DNA from: an uncultured Oxalobacteraceae bacterium
Lineage (GTDB): Bacteria; Pseudomonadota; Gammaproteobacteria; Burkholderiales; Burkholderiaceae_D
Length of the DNA: 14,760 bases
Direction of reading: 5' to 3'
Assembly (NCBI GenBank): GCA_937996605.1
Contig: CALKVB010000535.1
Coordinates: forward strand, 1-14,760
Each line of letters begins with the position of its first letter. Position 1 is the stretch's first letter. Shown piece by piece: positions 1 through 6,153 of this stretch. The translations under genes were made by a program, and so were the position numbers. A model generated the notes under the pieces. It saw nothing but the letters and a program-made list of their open reading frames with translations, did not search any database and had not been told where the DNA came from.

Positions 1-31
1 CACTGTCATACAAACCTCCCCAAAGTTCCAT
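1..31 (-). CDS. Ankyrin-family protein, 5' end only (partial)
   Basis: Only the first ten codons lie in the window; the gene continues beyond base 1. Read on the minus strand from the ATG at 31-29 it gives MELWGGLYDS. These 31 bases are identical to 1052-1082, the start of the complete ankyrin gene next door, so this is very probably a tandem paralogue. The non-coding bases upstream (32 to about 98) also resemble those upstream of the neighbour. Nothing of the repeat region is visible here, so the ankyrin identity of the missing part is inferred from the shared N-terminus. Confidence 0.6.
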   Translation of the reverse strand, partial: MELWGGLYDS

Positions 32-143
32 GGCTGAGAATTTTTTTGGAAAATGACAATAGAATTGGCTTCAATCGGCTGGTAATGCAAAACCATAAAT
101 GTATTGCGAGTCGATTCTTTTGATTATACACAACCAGGTGATA
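32..143. promoter_or_regulatory. Intergenic spacer between tandem ankyrin genes, with duplicated upstream block
   Basis: Bases 32 to about 98 are a diverged copy of 1083 to about 1149: shared segments include AAAATGA, AATAG.ATTGG, TTCAATC and ATGCAAAACCAT. The block lies upstream of the ATG of both ankyrin genes on the minus strand, so it probably carries their promoter. Bases 99-143 lie downstream of the complete ankyrin gene's TAG stop (146-144). I see no clear hairpin there. Confidence 0.4.
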
Positions 144-1082
144 CTAGGAAGGCAAGGTATAGGACGGATACAAACGCGTAGGATTTGCACCTCTCCGCAG
201 AAGCAATTCTACCACGTCTTTGTGACCCATTGCAGAAGCACTAAACAATGGAAAGTCATTCCGCGCATGCAAATCTGCACCTCGATCCAACAACAATTCC
301 ACCACGTCTTTGTGACCGTTCTCGGCAGCCCATCGCAACGCCATATCGTCTCGGGCATGCACGTCTGCACCTCGATCCAACAGCAATTCCACCGCATCTT
401 TGTGACCGTTCGCGGCAGCCCGCTGTAGTGCGTGGTCATCTCCAACATGCAATTCGGCACCTCGTTGCAATAGTAATTCTACCACCTGTTTGTGGCCGTT
501 CGATGCAGCCCGACACAGAGCATCATCTTCGTTGGCGTGCAAGTTGGCACCTCGATCCAACAGTAACTCCACCACCTCTTTGTGACCGTTCGCGGCAGCT
601 CCCTGTAGTGCGTAGTCGTCTTCAGCATGAATGCTGGCACCTCGTTGCAATAGTAATTCTACCACCTCTTTGTGACCGTTCGCGGCAGCCCGCTGTAGTG
701 CCCAGTCGTTGCCAGCATGAATGTCGAAGCCTTGATCTATCAACATGGCCACGACCTCACGATTTCCCACAGAACACGCCCGATACATCAAGTCGTAAAG
801 GCTGTCCACCATGCCACGGTCAAGCAAAAATTCGACATGCTTTGCATCACTTCGAGCCACTTTTTCAATGTCGTTCGCGTTAAAAAGCAAATCCAGCAAA
901 GGTGAATTCATCCGATTGCGCTCGTTTTCGCTAATCTGAGCCAAAATGACATTGACTTCCTCCCGAGTACGACATTTCTCAATCTGTTGGAGTCGTGCAA
1001 ACATGGGATCTTGGTTCACGAACTCTGTGCCATCAACCGCCACAGACAACACACTGTCATACAAACCTCCCCAAAGTTCCAT
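144..1082 (-). CDS. Ankyrin repeat protein (about seven 30-residue repeats)
   Basis: A 312-residue protein. Residues 1-90 form a non-repeat head with a weak first helix pair (around KHVEFLLDRG). From about residue 93 to 300 there are seven ankyrin repeats, six of them exactly 30 residues, with the consensus D-x-A-L-x-x-A-A-x-N-G-H-K-x-V-V-E-L-L-L-x-R-G-A-x-x-H-A. The 30-residue form, rather than the usual 33, is common in giant-virus ankyrin families. A 12-residue tail follows. The start chosen is the ATG at 1082-1080: an upstream in-frame extension begins only with TTG, while MELWGGLYDS is exactly repeated in the paralogue at 1-31. Such proteins are generally cytoplasmic protein-binding scaffolds, in poxviruses often linking hosts' targets to ubiquitin ligases. 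No F-box or other effector domain is visible here, so the partner is unknown. Confidence 0.9.
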   Translation of the reverse strand: MELWGGLYDSVLSVAVDGTEFVNQDPMFARLQQIEKCRTREEVNVILAQISENERNRMNSPLLDLLFNANDIEKVARSDAKHVEFLLDRGMVDSLYDLMYRACSVGNREVVAMLIDQGFDIHAGNDWALQRAAANGHKEVVELLLQRGASIHAEDDYALQGAAANGHKEVVELLLDRGANLHANEDDALCRAASNGHKQVVELLLQRGAELHVGDDHALQRAAANGHKDAVELLLDRGADVHARDDMALRWAAENGHKDVVELLLDRGADLHARNDFPLFSASAMGHKDVVELLLRRGANPTRLYPSYTLPS

Positions 1083-1134
1083 GGTTTTATACTTTTGAGA
1101 AAATGAGAATAGTATTGGATTCAATCCGCTGATA
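1083..1134. promoter_or_regulatory. Divergent spacer of the ankyrin and dsRNA-binding genes
   Basis: The 52 bp between the ankyrin ATG (1082) and the first ATG of the dsRNA-binding gene (1135) contain AATAGTATTGGATTCAAT. AATAGTATTG recurs at 6026-6035 upstream of another gene, and a one-base variant AATAGAATTG is found at 59-68. It may be a shared promoter word. The window is too small to test this. Confidence 0.3.
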
Positions 1135-1596
1135 ATGCAAAACCATCATTTTTCCAAAAGTCAAATATCCAACACTCAAATGTCGCATCTCAACCCCAAA
1201 AGTCAGCTGCAAGAATGGTGCCAAAAGCATCACTTGCCCGTTCCCAAGTACACCACCATCCAGATCAAACGTGCTCCATGTGTGTTCCGGTCTTCACTCG
1301 AACTCTGGTCTGACCAATTTGGCAAGCTGGTGGTTTCTGGCGACGAAGCACCACGAAAAGTCCAAGCCGAACAATCGGCTGCCCAAAAAGCATGGGAACA
1401 AATGGTCGATTCGTCATGGCGGGGCGAGGTTTTGCAAGAAGCGATTCTGCACTGCAAAAACCTGCTCTTGTCTGGGGATTTCGGAAATCCATTCGATAGT
1501 GTCCGCACGATTCAGGATTTTGTTGGTATGCCCTATCGAAAACAAGTCATTGTAGCAGCTCAAAAGCTCTTGGAAGACGAACAAAAAACGCACTGA
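1135..1596 (+). CDS. Double-stranded RNA-binding domain protein
   Basis: A 153-residue protein with one dsRNA-binding motif at about residues 20-90. It opens with the helix NPKSQLQEWCQKHHLPVPKY, runs through strands rich in F, L and V, and closes with the basic/alanine helix KVQAEQSAAQKAWEQM, which matches the family signature K-x-x-A-E-x-x-A-A-x-x-A. The remainder (91-153) is helical with no recognised domain. By analogy with poxvirus E3-type proteins it could hide viral dsRNA from host sensors; that role is inferred, and a processing or RNase III-like role is not excluded, though no nuclease domain is present. The gene diverges from the ankyrin gene across a 52-bp spacer. The ATG at 1135 lies inside sequence duplicated at 85-96, so the ATG at 1180 (MSHLNPKS, 138 residues) may be the true start. 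The next gene follows after 21 bp. Confidence 0.75.
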   Translation: MQNHHFSKSQISNTQMSHLNPKSQLQEWCQKHHLPVPKYTTIQIKRAPCVFRSSLELWSDQFGKLVVSGDEAPRKVQAEQSAAQKAWEQMVDSSWRGEVLQEAILHCKNLLLSGDFGNPFDSVRTIQDFVGMPYRKQVIVAAQKLLEDEQKTH

Positions 1597-1617
1597 TCCT
1601 TTGTAAAGAAACAATAC

Positions 1618-2322
1618 ATGAAAGTCAATATCATTTACATTCGGCATGGATTTTCCTGTGCCAATAGTGTACAATATTTGGGAGGTTTTTTCCAACAACT
1701 TCATCGACTGGTGATGTTGGATCCGGAATTGACTCACTATGCCAAACAACAAATCACCAAACATCGAGACCAACTGAAACAGTCACTACACGTGGATATT
1801 GTGTGCAGCTCTACCATGATTCGAGCCATTCAAACCGCAGCATACTTGTTTCCCAAACGGAAAATCTCGATTCTCCCCTACATCAAAGAGAAGGGTCGAA
1901 CCGCCGGAAACATTCCCGCGCCTTGGAAAGAACAGATGAAGAAACTCACCAAAACCCAGCGTGAGCTTCTGAATCCGGAATGGAGCCAACATCAAGGCCG
2001 TGCAGTCACCGATCATCAATCGTTCATGACGTGGCTCGCCCAACACTTGCCCGATCTGCTCCAACACCATCATGTGTCGAAACATCGAAAAGAAGTCACG
2101 ATTGCTATCGTCATGCATTCACGCTACATGCAAAAGTCATTAACCAAAGGAATTCTACCCAAAAACGTACAAGGCTTTCTATTTCAATACGATTGGCAAC
2201 TGGGTCATCCTAAATTGGAACACGAACGAATGGTTGGCGTCGTAGTTGACGGATTTGAAACACCAGACAAGGAAACATTTCGAAAGGCCAAAGGAGATCG
2301 CAATTGCCCCACGCATGTGTGA
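1618..2322 (+). CDS. Histidine phosphatase superfamily protein (phosphoglycerate mutase-like)
   Basis: A 234-residue protein with the hallmarks of the histidine phosphatase superfamily. The N-terminal strand IIYIRHGFSCAN carries the catalytic RHG (R9, H10, G11). The segment DIVCSSTMIRAIQTA (60-74) corresponds to the conserved S-x-x-x-R-A-x-x-T-A motif, with R69 expected in the phosphate pocket. IAIVMHSRYM provides the second histidine, H167. A glutamate near KEKGRTAG (90-97) could be the proton donor. The substrate cannot be read from sequence; members act on sugar phosphates, nucleotides, inositol phosphates or phosphoproteins. It probably lies in the same transcription direction as the dsRNA-binding gene 21 bp upstream. 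Its TGA stop lies in a perfect hairpin shared with the convergent PCNA-like gene, only three bases away. Confidence 0.85.
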   Translation: MKVNIIYIRHGFSCANSVQYLGGFFQQLHRLVMLDPELTHYAKQQITKHRDQLKQSLHVDIVCSSTMIRAIQTAAYLFPKRKISILPYIKEKGRTAGNIPAPWKEQMKKLTKTQRELLNPEWSQHQGRAVTDHQSFMTWLAQHLPDLLQHHHVSKHRKEVTIAIVMHSRYMQKSLTKGILPKNVQGFLFQYDWQLGHPKLEHERMVGVVVDGFETPDKETFRKAKGDRNCPTHV

Positions 2323-2333
2323 GAATCACACAT
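2315..2333. terminator. Perfect hairpin enclosing the stop codons of two convergent genes
   Basis: ATGTGTGA (2315-2322) pairs with TCACACAT (2326-2333) around the triloop GAA (TTC on the minus strand). One C/A mismatch outside it is followed by two further pairs (2312-2313 with 2335-2336). The plus-strand TGA is 2320-2322 and the minus-strand TGA is 2328-2326, so both stops form the top of the stem. Because it is symmetric, it could end transcripts from both sides. The end-signal role is inferred from position and from similar hairpins at other gene ends in this window. Confidence 0.6.
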
Positions 2334-3150
2334 ACGATTTCAAGTCCACGTTGCTGACGTCGGCTACACACACAAAAACCGACGGTTGATCGATGAATTC
2401 TTGAACCAAAAAGACACCATGGTTGGCAACATACACATGGGTAAACTCATGATGAATCGCAAACATGGTTTGGGCTCGTTTCCAATAAGTCAAGAAATAA
2501 GTGCAGCGCAACGCAGTCTTGGGAGCATGTACCACATCTGACGCAGCAGGATGAATGTCAAACTCGACCGCGGCGCCACAATCACCCATTAATGCAAAGG
2601 TCACCACCAATGGATCGGTCACCACGCGAATACTTGCCACACCCCCATGCAAACCCGATGCCACACATTGATGGTTCACAATCCGATTCAGCTCCGCATT
2701 CGACAAACGAATGTGAAGATAATCATGACCATCAAAGAACTTGGAAACTTGCAGCGGATAAAACTTACGCAATCGATGTTCCGTCGAAGCAATAGGTATC
2801 ACTGCATCTCGAGTTTTCAACTTGAGAATCAACGGCTCATCGTCTGTCGATAAAAAGACCACTGTCTGCTTTGATCGGGCCAGTTTTTTCAACTCAAAGG
2901 CTAACTGATCCATGTGAATTTTGGCTTGCCATCCTTGGTCCACAGCCAATCGCACGTATTGAAACGTTCTCTCGGGAATGCGGCACTCCACGGCACAAAA
3001 GCTTTCCGAATCTGTAATGTCAATGTACATTCCGTTCTTTCGAACTTTTAGTAGCGCCGTATCCGAATGATTGGCCAATAACTCGCATGTTTTTGACAAG
3101 CGCTGCAGTCGCTTCACTTGCGACACACATGCTTCGAAAAGTACAGACAT
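2326..3150 (-). CDS. PCNA-like DNA sliding clamp
   Basis: A 274-residue protein, close to the usual 255-265 of PCNA. The first half shows the clamp pattern: a helical start, then LLKVRKNGMYIDITDSESF (33-51), which aligns with the PCNA segment containing a small-residue-rich 'D-S' turn, followed by IPERTFQYV (58-66) in place of the 'L-x-x-x-x-F-x-x-Y' motif. The C-terminal third contains CTYFLTYWKRAQTM (216-229) and VYVANHGVFLVQEFI (239-253), matching the clamp's Y-x-L-x-x-x-x-K-A helix and the 'P-L/V-x-x-x-Y/F-x-I' final strand. It would encircle DNA as a trimer and tether polymerase and repair enzymes. The sequence is divergent, so a second, non-replicative clamp paralogue is possible. It starts 37 bp beyond the 329-residue gene upstream, with AATAAAAAC directly before the ATG. 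Confidence 0.75.
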   Translation of the reverse strand: MSVLFEACVSQVKRLQRLSKTCELLANHSDTALLKVRKNGMYIDITDSESFCAVECRIPERTFQYVRLAVDQGWQAKIHMDQLAFELKKLARSKQTVVFLSTDDEPLILKLKTRDAVIPIASTEHRLRKFYPLQVSKFFDGHDYLHIRLSNAELNRIVNHQCVASGLHGGVASIRVVTDPLVVTFALMGDCGAAVEFDIHPAASDVVHAPKTALRCTYFLTYWKRAQTMFAIHHEFTHVYVANHGVFLVQEFIDQPSVFVCVADVSNVDLKSYV

Positions 3151-3187
3151 GTTTTTATTGCATCAGGTAGACCCTGTCACCACTGTT

Positions 3188-4177
3188 TCAAACGCGTATT
3201 TGCCTTTCCACCGCTATCCTTCGGCGCTGCCACTGAATGGACCGAAGTCCATCGTCCACAATCAATGAGGTCCACGCTGAGTCATCTTCTTCTCCAAATG
3301 GACACCGACAGGCGTTGGAGCAATGCCTCCATGCCTCCATTGCATTCCATGCCACAAAGTTCCATGCAGCGGCGTAATAGGCCAAAAAGACAAGAAACGC
3401 TCGCCGAGGCGGGAGAACCAATCCATGCATACTTTTCAAAACAAACATCAAACTCGAGGATGTGTCTTCCCACGTTTGACGACGCAACAGTCGATTCAAT
3501 ACGCGAAATAAGACAAAGAGCTCCTTCAATGTGCCATGTTTGGCAAAGTGTAGAAACAATTGCTTCATGTTTTGGAAACGCCACATCATGTGAAGGCACT
3601 CGTTCCCAGTCGACCACTGACCAGGTGTCAGCAGATTTGGATGTTGCAGCAAATCCACCAACGCACGAAAAAAATTCTGCATCACGACATTGTTGTGTCG
3701 ACTCAGCACAACCATATGAGATAGATTGGGCTGGCGCTTGATCCACTCTTCGTCAAAGGTAGTAAAAGGGGGTCGCACACAAGGCATCACTTTCAACTCC
3801 GCATCTTCCTTCAATGATTCCCATGGTTGCATCGTCCGGAACAGTTGCCGCATGGGAACCAACGCCTCTTCTGCATTCACCGTCACAACATCACCCTTGC
3901 GCTCCGCATCCGTTGGTGCATAACGATATTCGGGTGGGCAAGAAAACATACAGCGCGGAGTGTCCAACAAATTCAGCAAACGCTGCAATTGAAGCAAAGG
4001 TCGCGTCTGACGAAACATTTGCAAAGCCTGGTCGGGATCCTCATACGCCGTCAAGTTTCGATGTACAAACATTTCAGCAATCAGCTTCTCTTGCGTCTCA
4101 CGCTCCAATATCGAAACGTCCATTGTGCTTGGCAGAGCATCCACATCCGATTCGAGTCGATGTTTTCCGTGTTGCAT
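3188..4177 (-). CDS. Unrecognised 329-residue protein
   Basis: I do not recognise a family. The protein is mixed helical, rich in leucine, tryptophan, methionine and arginine. Residues 60-72 (LLQLQRLLNLLD) and 205-232 are leucine-rich amphipathic stretches. A hydrophobic, aromatic run at about 259-279 (AFLVFLAYYAAAWNFVAW) could be a buried or membrane-associated helix. Cysteines at 76, 80, 133, 194, 286, 290 and 292 show no clear zinc-finger spacing. The single long open frame covers almost a kilobase with no competing gene, which supports it as real. Upstream of the PCNA-like gene by 37 bp on the same strand, it may be co-transcribed with it. The start at 4177 overlaps a possible small membrane-protein gene by 80 bp; the second in-frame ATG at 4123 would reduce that to 26 bp. 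Confidence 0.65.
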   Translation of the reverse strand: MQHGKHRLESDVDALPSTMDVSILERETQEKLIAEMFVHRNLTAYEDPDQALQMFRQTRPLLQLQRLLNLLDTPRCMFSCPPEYRYAPTDAERKGDVVTVNAEEALVPMRQLFRTMQPWESLKEDAELKVMPCVRPPFTTFDEEWIKRQPNLSHMVVLSRHNNVVMQNFFRALVDLLQHPNLLTPGQWSTGNECLHMMWRFQNMKQLFLHFAKHGTLKELFVLFRVLNRLLRRQTWEDTSSSLMFVLKSMHGLVLPPRRAFLVFLAYYAAAWNFVAWNAMEAWRHCSNACRCPFGEEDDSAWTSLIVDDGLRSIQWQRRRIAVERQIRV

Positions 4178-4250
4178 TCTTCGGTACCAAAATCAACGAC
4201 ACAGTTCCGACCGTCAGCGCGAGAAACAATAGAAAAATGAACGAAACCAT
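4098..4250 (-). CDS. Possible 50-residue membrane protein
   Basis: From the ATG at 4250-4248 the minus strand encodes a 50-residue protein whose residues 1-22 (MVSFIFLLFLALTVGTVSLI and onward) form an uninterrupted hydrophobic helix followed by a basic stretch KNATRKTSTR, as in small single-pass viral membrane proteins. It occupies an otherwise empty space between divergent genes, and TATATTT and a run of A lie 20-45 bases upstream. Against it: it overlaps the 329-residue gene in another frame, is short, and may be chance. A reader should treat it as a candidate. Confidence 0.4.
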   Translation of the reverse strand: MVSFIFLLFLALTVGTVSLILVPKNATRKTSTRIGCGCSAKHNGRFDIGA

Positions 4251-4295
4251 GGCTGATGTACGTTTTTTTAATGACCATTTCCAAATATAAACTCT

Positions 4296-4835
4296 ATGCC
4301 CAAGATCGCCATTGGAGAAGTGGCCACCTCGTTGATTCTTCCCAAACATCGACCCGTGTACCTAGACGTATCAGATGAATTTCTTCAACAATTGCGAAAG
4401 TCACCGAAGAAGATGCCCTACGGATACGCTTGGGGTAAACCCGCACTTTTGCAAGAAGGCGAATACGTCGGTCAACACGGCAATGATGTTGCACTCACGG
4501 GAATACTAGATGTTACGGGAATCACATCCACCGAATACAAGACCATCACCGATTACGATCGTTGGAGATCCATTTACGAAACGAAAAAGCGATGGAAACG
4601 CTGGAACGATCGGTCGTGTTTGAAAAGAGTCCAAAAAGAGATTTCTCCCAGAATCATCTTTCTCGGAGAAAACTATGGGGGCGACGTGGGAACCGAAGTC
4701 TTGGTCCGTCGAAACAGCAAAGGCGTCGTTGAAGCGCTCGTCCTCCTCTCGTCCCAGTGCCAGGAAAATGCAAAATGGGCAGAGCTCTTGCAGTTGATCA
4801 AGCAACGCACCATGATGGAAAAGAAGGATCATTAA
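4296..4835 (+). CDS. Unrecognised 179-residue protein
   Basis: No family recognised. The N-terminal 60 residues contain short strand-like segments (IAIGEVATSLIL, RPVYLDVSDEFLQQL) and an aromatic, glycine-rich stretch (PYGYAWGKPA, 41-50). Residues 85-117 are very basic and tryptophan-rich (RWRSIYETKKRWKRWND), and residues 118-153 return to a strand-turn-strand pattern (RIIFLGENYGGD, VVEALVLLSS). The protein ends in a charged helix. No membrane helix or signal peptide is visible. AAATATAAA lies just before the ATG. The TAA stop is followed at once by a 6-bp hairpin with a TTC loop, the first of a run of four hairpins. Confidence 0.7.
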   Translation: MPKIAIGEVATSLILPKHRPVYLDVSDEFLQQLRKSPKKMPYGYAWGKPALLQEGEYVGQHGNDVALTGILDVTGITSTEYKTITDYDRWRSIYETKKRWKRWNDRSCLKRVQKEISPRIIFLGENYGGDVGTEVLVRRNSKGVVEALVLLSSQCQENAKWAELLQLIKQRTMMEKKDH

Positions 4836-4850
4836 GAGATTTTCAATCTC
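4836..4850 (+). terminator. TTC-loop hairpin directly after a stop codon
   Basis: GAGATT (4836-4841) and AATCTC (4845-4850) pair perfectly around TTC (4842-4844). It begins on the base after the TAA stop of the upstream 179-residue gene, so it is a good candidate transcript-end signal for that gene. A nearly identical hairpin follows at 4875-4890. Confidence 0.5.
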
Positions 4851-4935
4851 GCATTCAGATCGGTAGATCTTTAAGAGATTTTTCAATCTCTACCGAGAAC
4901 CGATAGGTTCTCTAAGAGATTCTTTGATCGAAAAG
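4836..4935. repeat. Run of small perfect hairpins with TAAGAGATT repeated three times
   Basis: TAAGAGATT occurs at 4833, 4872 and 4913, spaced 39 and 41 bases. Between them are four consecutive perfect hairpins: GAGATT-TTC-AATCTC (4836-4850), AGATC-GGTA-GATCT (4857-4870), GAGATT-TTTC-AATCTC (4875-4890, with an outer CGGTA/TACCG pair at 4861-4865 and 4891-4895) and GAGAACC-GATA-GGTTCTC (4895-4912). The third TAAGAGATT has no matching right arm. This is a decaying tandem array of hairpin units, not coding. Its role is unknown; end signals, a remnant of repeated terminators, or a small inverted-repeat element are possible. Confidence 0.65.
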
Positions 4936-4972
4936 TCAAACTTATCTGAAAGTCGAATGCTGACGAACTTGC

Positions 4973-5467
4973 ATGAAAGTCTTTCCAATAAGCACATCAT
5001 CATGCAAACCACCTCACTTAAATAAATCAGAACCAATGAACAATATTCGTCGTACGTTTCGCAAGAGAGTTAGAGAAAAAGAGTTATATTTCAACATTCT
5101 AGCTGCAAGCATTGGCGTGTCTCCAACGATCATCGGGGTGGAAATTTCGTTCCCCAAAACATGGTGGGAGAATTTGCCAAGACATGAACCGGTGTACCAC
5201 ATAGTAACGCAGCTTTATCCAACTGTATTGGTCGATGTGCATGATAAACGCAAGTACATGCCAGATGTTCAACGCTTAGTGTCAACATTACACATCAACG
5301 GAGTAAAGCACGGAGATTTGTCTGAAGACAACGTTGTGGTAAACGAGGCAACGGGCGAGTGTCGGTTGATCGATTTCGGACATTCGTCGTTTCTAAGCTA
5401 CAAGACGAAGAAGAAGAACAAAGAATGTGAGAAGGAACTCCGTGAGGTAGCATTCTTTTGCGGGTAA
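4973..5467 (+). CDS. Miniature protein-kinase-like protein lacking the nucleotide-binding lobe
   Basis: A 164-residue protein (143 if translation starts at the ATG at 5036). It contains a clear kinase catalytic loop, VKHGDLSEDNVVV (111-123: H113, D115, N120), and the metal-binding IDFG (133-136: D134). Before these, EKELYFNILAASIGVSPTIIG (36-56) resembles helix C and the following 'x-x-x-P-x-I' strand. No glycine-rich loop or strand-3 lysine is visible, and there is no room for one upstream. HGDL plus IDFG is the pattern of Bud32/RIO-like and aminoglycoside-type small kinases. Almost nothing follows the DFG except a lysine-rich tail, so activation and substrate lobes are also missing. It is either a minimal or degenerate kinase or a truncated gene. 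Its last 75 bases overlap the convergent gene on the other strand. Confidence 0.65.
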   Translation: MKVFPISTSSCKPPHLNKSEPMNNIRRTFRKRVREKELYFNILAASIGVSPTIIGVEISFPKTWWENLPRHEPVYHIVTQLYPTVLVDVHDKRKYMPDVQRLVSTLHINGVKHGDLSEDNVVVNEATGECRLIDFGHSSFLSYKTKKKNKECEKELREVAFFCG

Positions 5468-5932
5468 CACATTCGGTTTACGTTTTGTATTGAGGACTTT
5501 CATGGACTTCGAAAGCTTTTCCATATCGTCCTTGTCGAAGTCATCCTTTTTCACCAAATCGGTTCTCTTCGTAATACACTGCTCATATTTAAGGAACAGG
5601 TAGCCTTTGATGAATCCAAGCCAATACAAGATTTCGTTCGTAAGACGCTCCACTTGAATATAACCCCCATCATCGTTTGATGCACAGCCTCGAAGGGCGA
5701 TAGACAGCGCGGATAGCTGGTCGCGCACGTTATTCGTTATCGCATCACCTTGAGGCCATTGTTGAAGGGAAGAACGAACCCGCTCCCGCAACAAGATCTT
5801 TGCGTTCGAATTCAAAACCCCTCGCTTGATACGACCGAGGCCAATGATGTCGACGCGTAAAATGTCGACGATTTCAATCAGTTGCAAAAGCGCAGCGATA
5901 TCGAGCCCCTTTTCCGTTTTAGCGTCAGCCAT
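5393..5932 (-). CDS. Unrecognised 179-residue protein, mostly helical
   Basis: No family recognised. The ATG at 5932 opens a largely helical protein: residues 10-52 are an amphipathic leucine/isoleucine-rich region (DIAALLQLIEIVDILRVDII), 95-120 a second (RLTNEILYWLGFIKGYLFLK), then a charged segment (KRTDLVKKDDFDKDDMEKL) and a hydrophobic C-terminus (TEFLLTFFVLLLRLVA, 164-179). That last stretch is encoded opposite the lysine-rich tail of the mini-kinase gene, so its hydrophobicity may partly follow from antisense coding; alternatively it is a tail anchor. The upstream region on the minus strand carries GTATAAAAAC inside an inverted repeat, about 34 bases before the ATG, a likely promoter. 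Confidence 0.65.
   Translation of the reverse strand: MADAKTEKGLDIAALLQLIEIVDILRVDIIGLGRIKRGVLNSNAKILLRERVRSSLQQWPQGDAITNNVRDQLSALSIALRGCASNDDGGYIQVERLTNEILYWLGFIKGYLFLKYEQCITKRTDLVKKDDFDKDDMEKLSKSMKVLNTKRKPNVLPAKECYLTEFLLTFFVLLLRLVA
5420..5458. repeat. Inverted repeat inside the convergent gene overlap
   Basis: AAAGAATG (5420-5427) and CATTCTTT (5451-5458) are a perfect 8-bp inverted repeat separated by 23 bases, within the overlap of the mini-kinase gene and the convergent 179-residue gene. Its position at the 3' ends of both genes fits an end signal, but the large loop sets it apart from the tight hairpins elsewhere. Confidence 0.35.
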
Positions 5933-5960
5933 GTTACCAAATGGAATCCCCGACGAACAA

Positions 5961-5981
5961 TCTGGTTTTTATACAACCAGA
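5961..5981 (-). promoter_or_regulatory. TATA-like box within an inverted repeat
   Basis: TCTGGTT (5961-5967) and AACCAGA (5975-5981) are a perfect 7-bp inverted repeat. On the minus strand the centre reads GTATAAAAAC, with TATAAAAA ending about 34 bases before the ATG of the 179-residue minus-strand gene. A TATA-like element at that distance is a plausible promoter; the flanking repeat could bind a dimeric regulator. Confidence 0.4.
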
Positions 5982-5987
5982 ACATTT

Positions 5988-5999
5988 TGCGGTACCGCA
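5988..5999. promoter_or_regulatory. 12-bp perfect palindrome
   Basis: TGCGGTACCGCA reads the same on both strands. It lies seven bases beyond the TATA-containing inverted repeat, in the 221-bp spacer between divergent genes (5933-6153). It may be a protein-binding site; function unknown. The rest of this spacer is AT-rich with no gene that I can support, and includes AATAGTATTG (6026-6035), also present at 1108-1117. Confidence 0.35.
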
Positions 6000-6153
6000 T
6001 TCTAGTCTAATTGGATCAAAATCGCAATAGTATTGAAATTCGACTTGTTAATTACTTTGAGCATGGAAGAGCTTGACTTTTACATGATTTTTTAAAGTGC
6101 CGACGCACCAGAAAGCACTAACAATCAAAGATGTCTCCCAAAATAAACACGAC

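Noticed and set aside
180..720. Regularly spaced ~90-bp repeats that could suggest a CRISPR array or satellite
   Set aside because: The spacing is exactly 30 codons and translates on the minus strand to ankyrin repeats; the bases between conserved parts are coding, not unique spacers.
248..883. Plus-strand open frame with repeated proline/arginine/serine segments
   Set aside because: It is the antisense shadow of the ankyrin repeats and has no independent features.
3118..4290. Two long plus-strand frames (3118-3741 and 3814-4290)
   Set aside because: They lie opposite the single continuous 329-residue minus-strand frame and one starts inside the PCNA-like gene; composition is low-grade and no motif is present.
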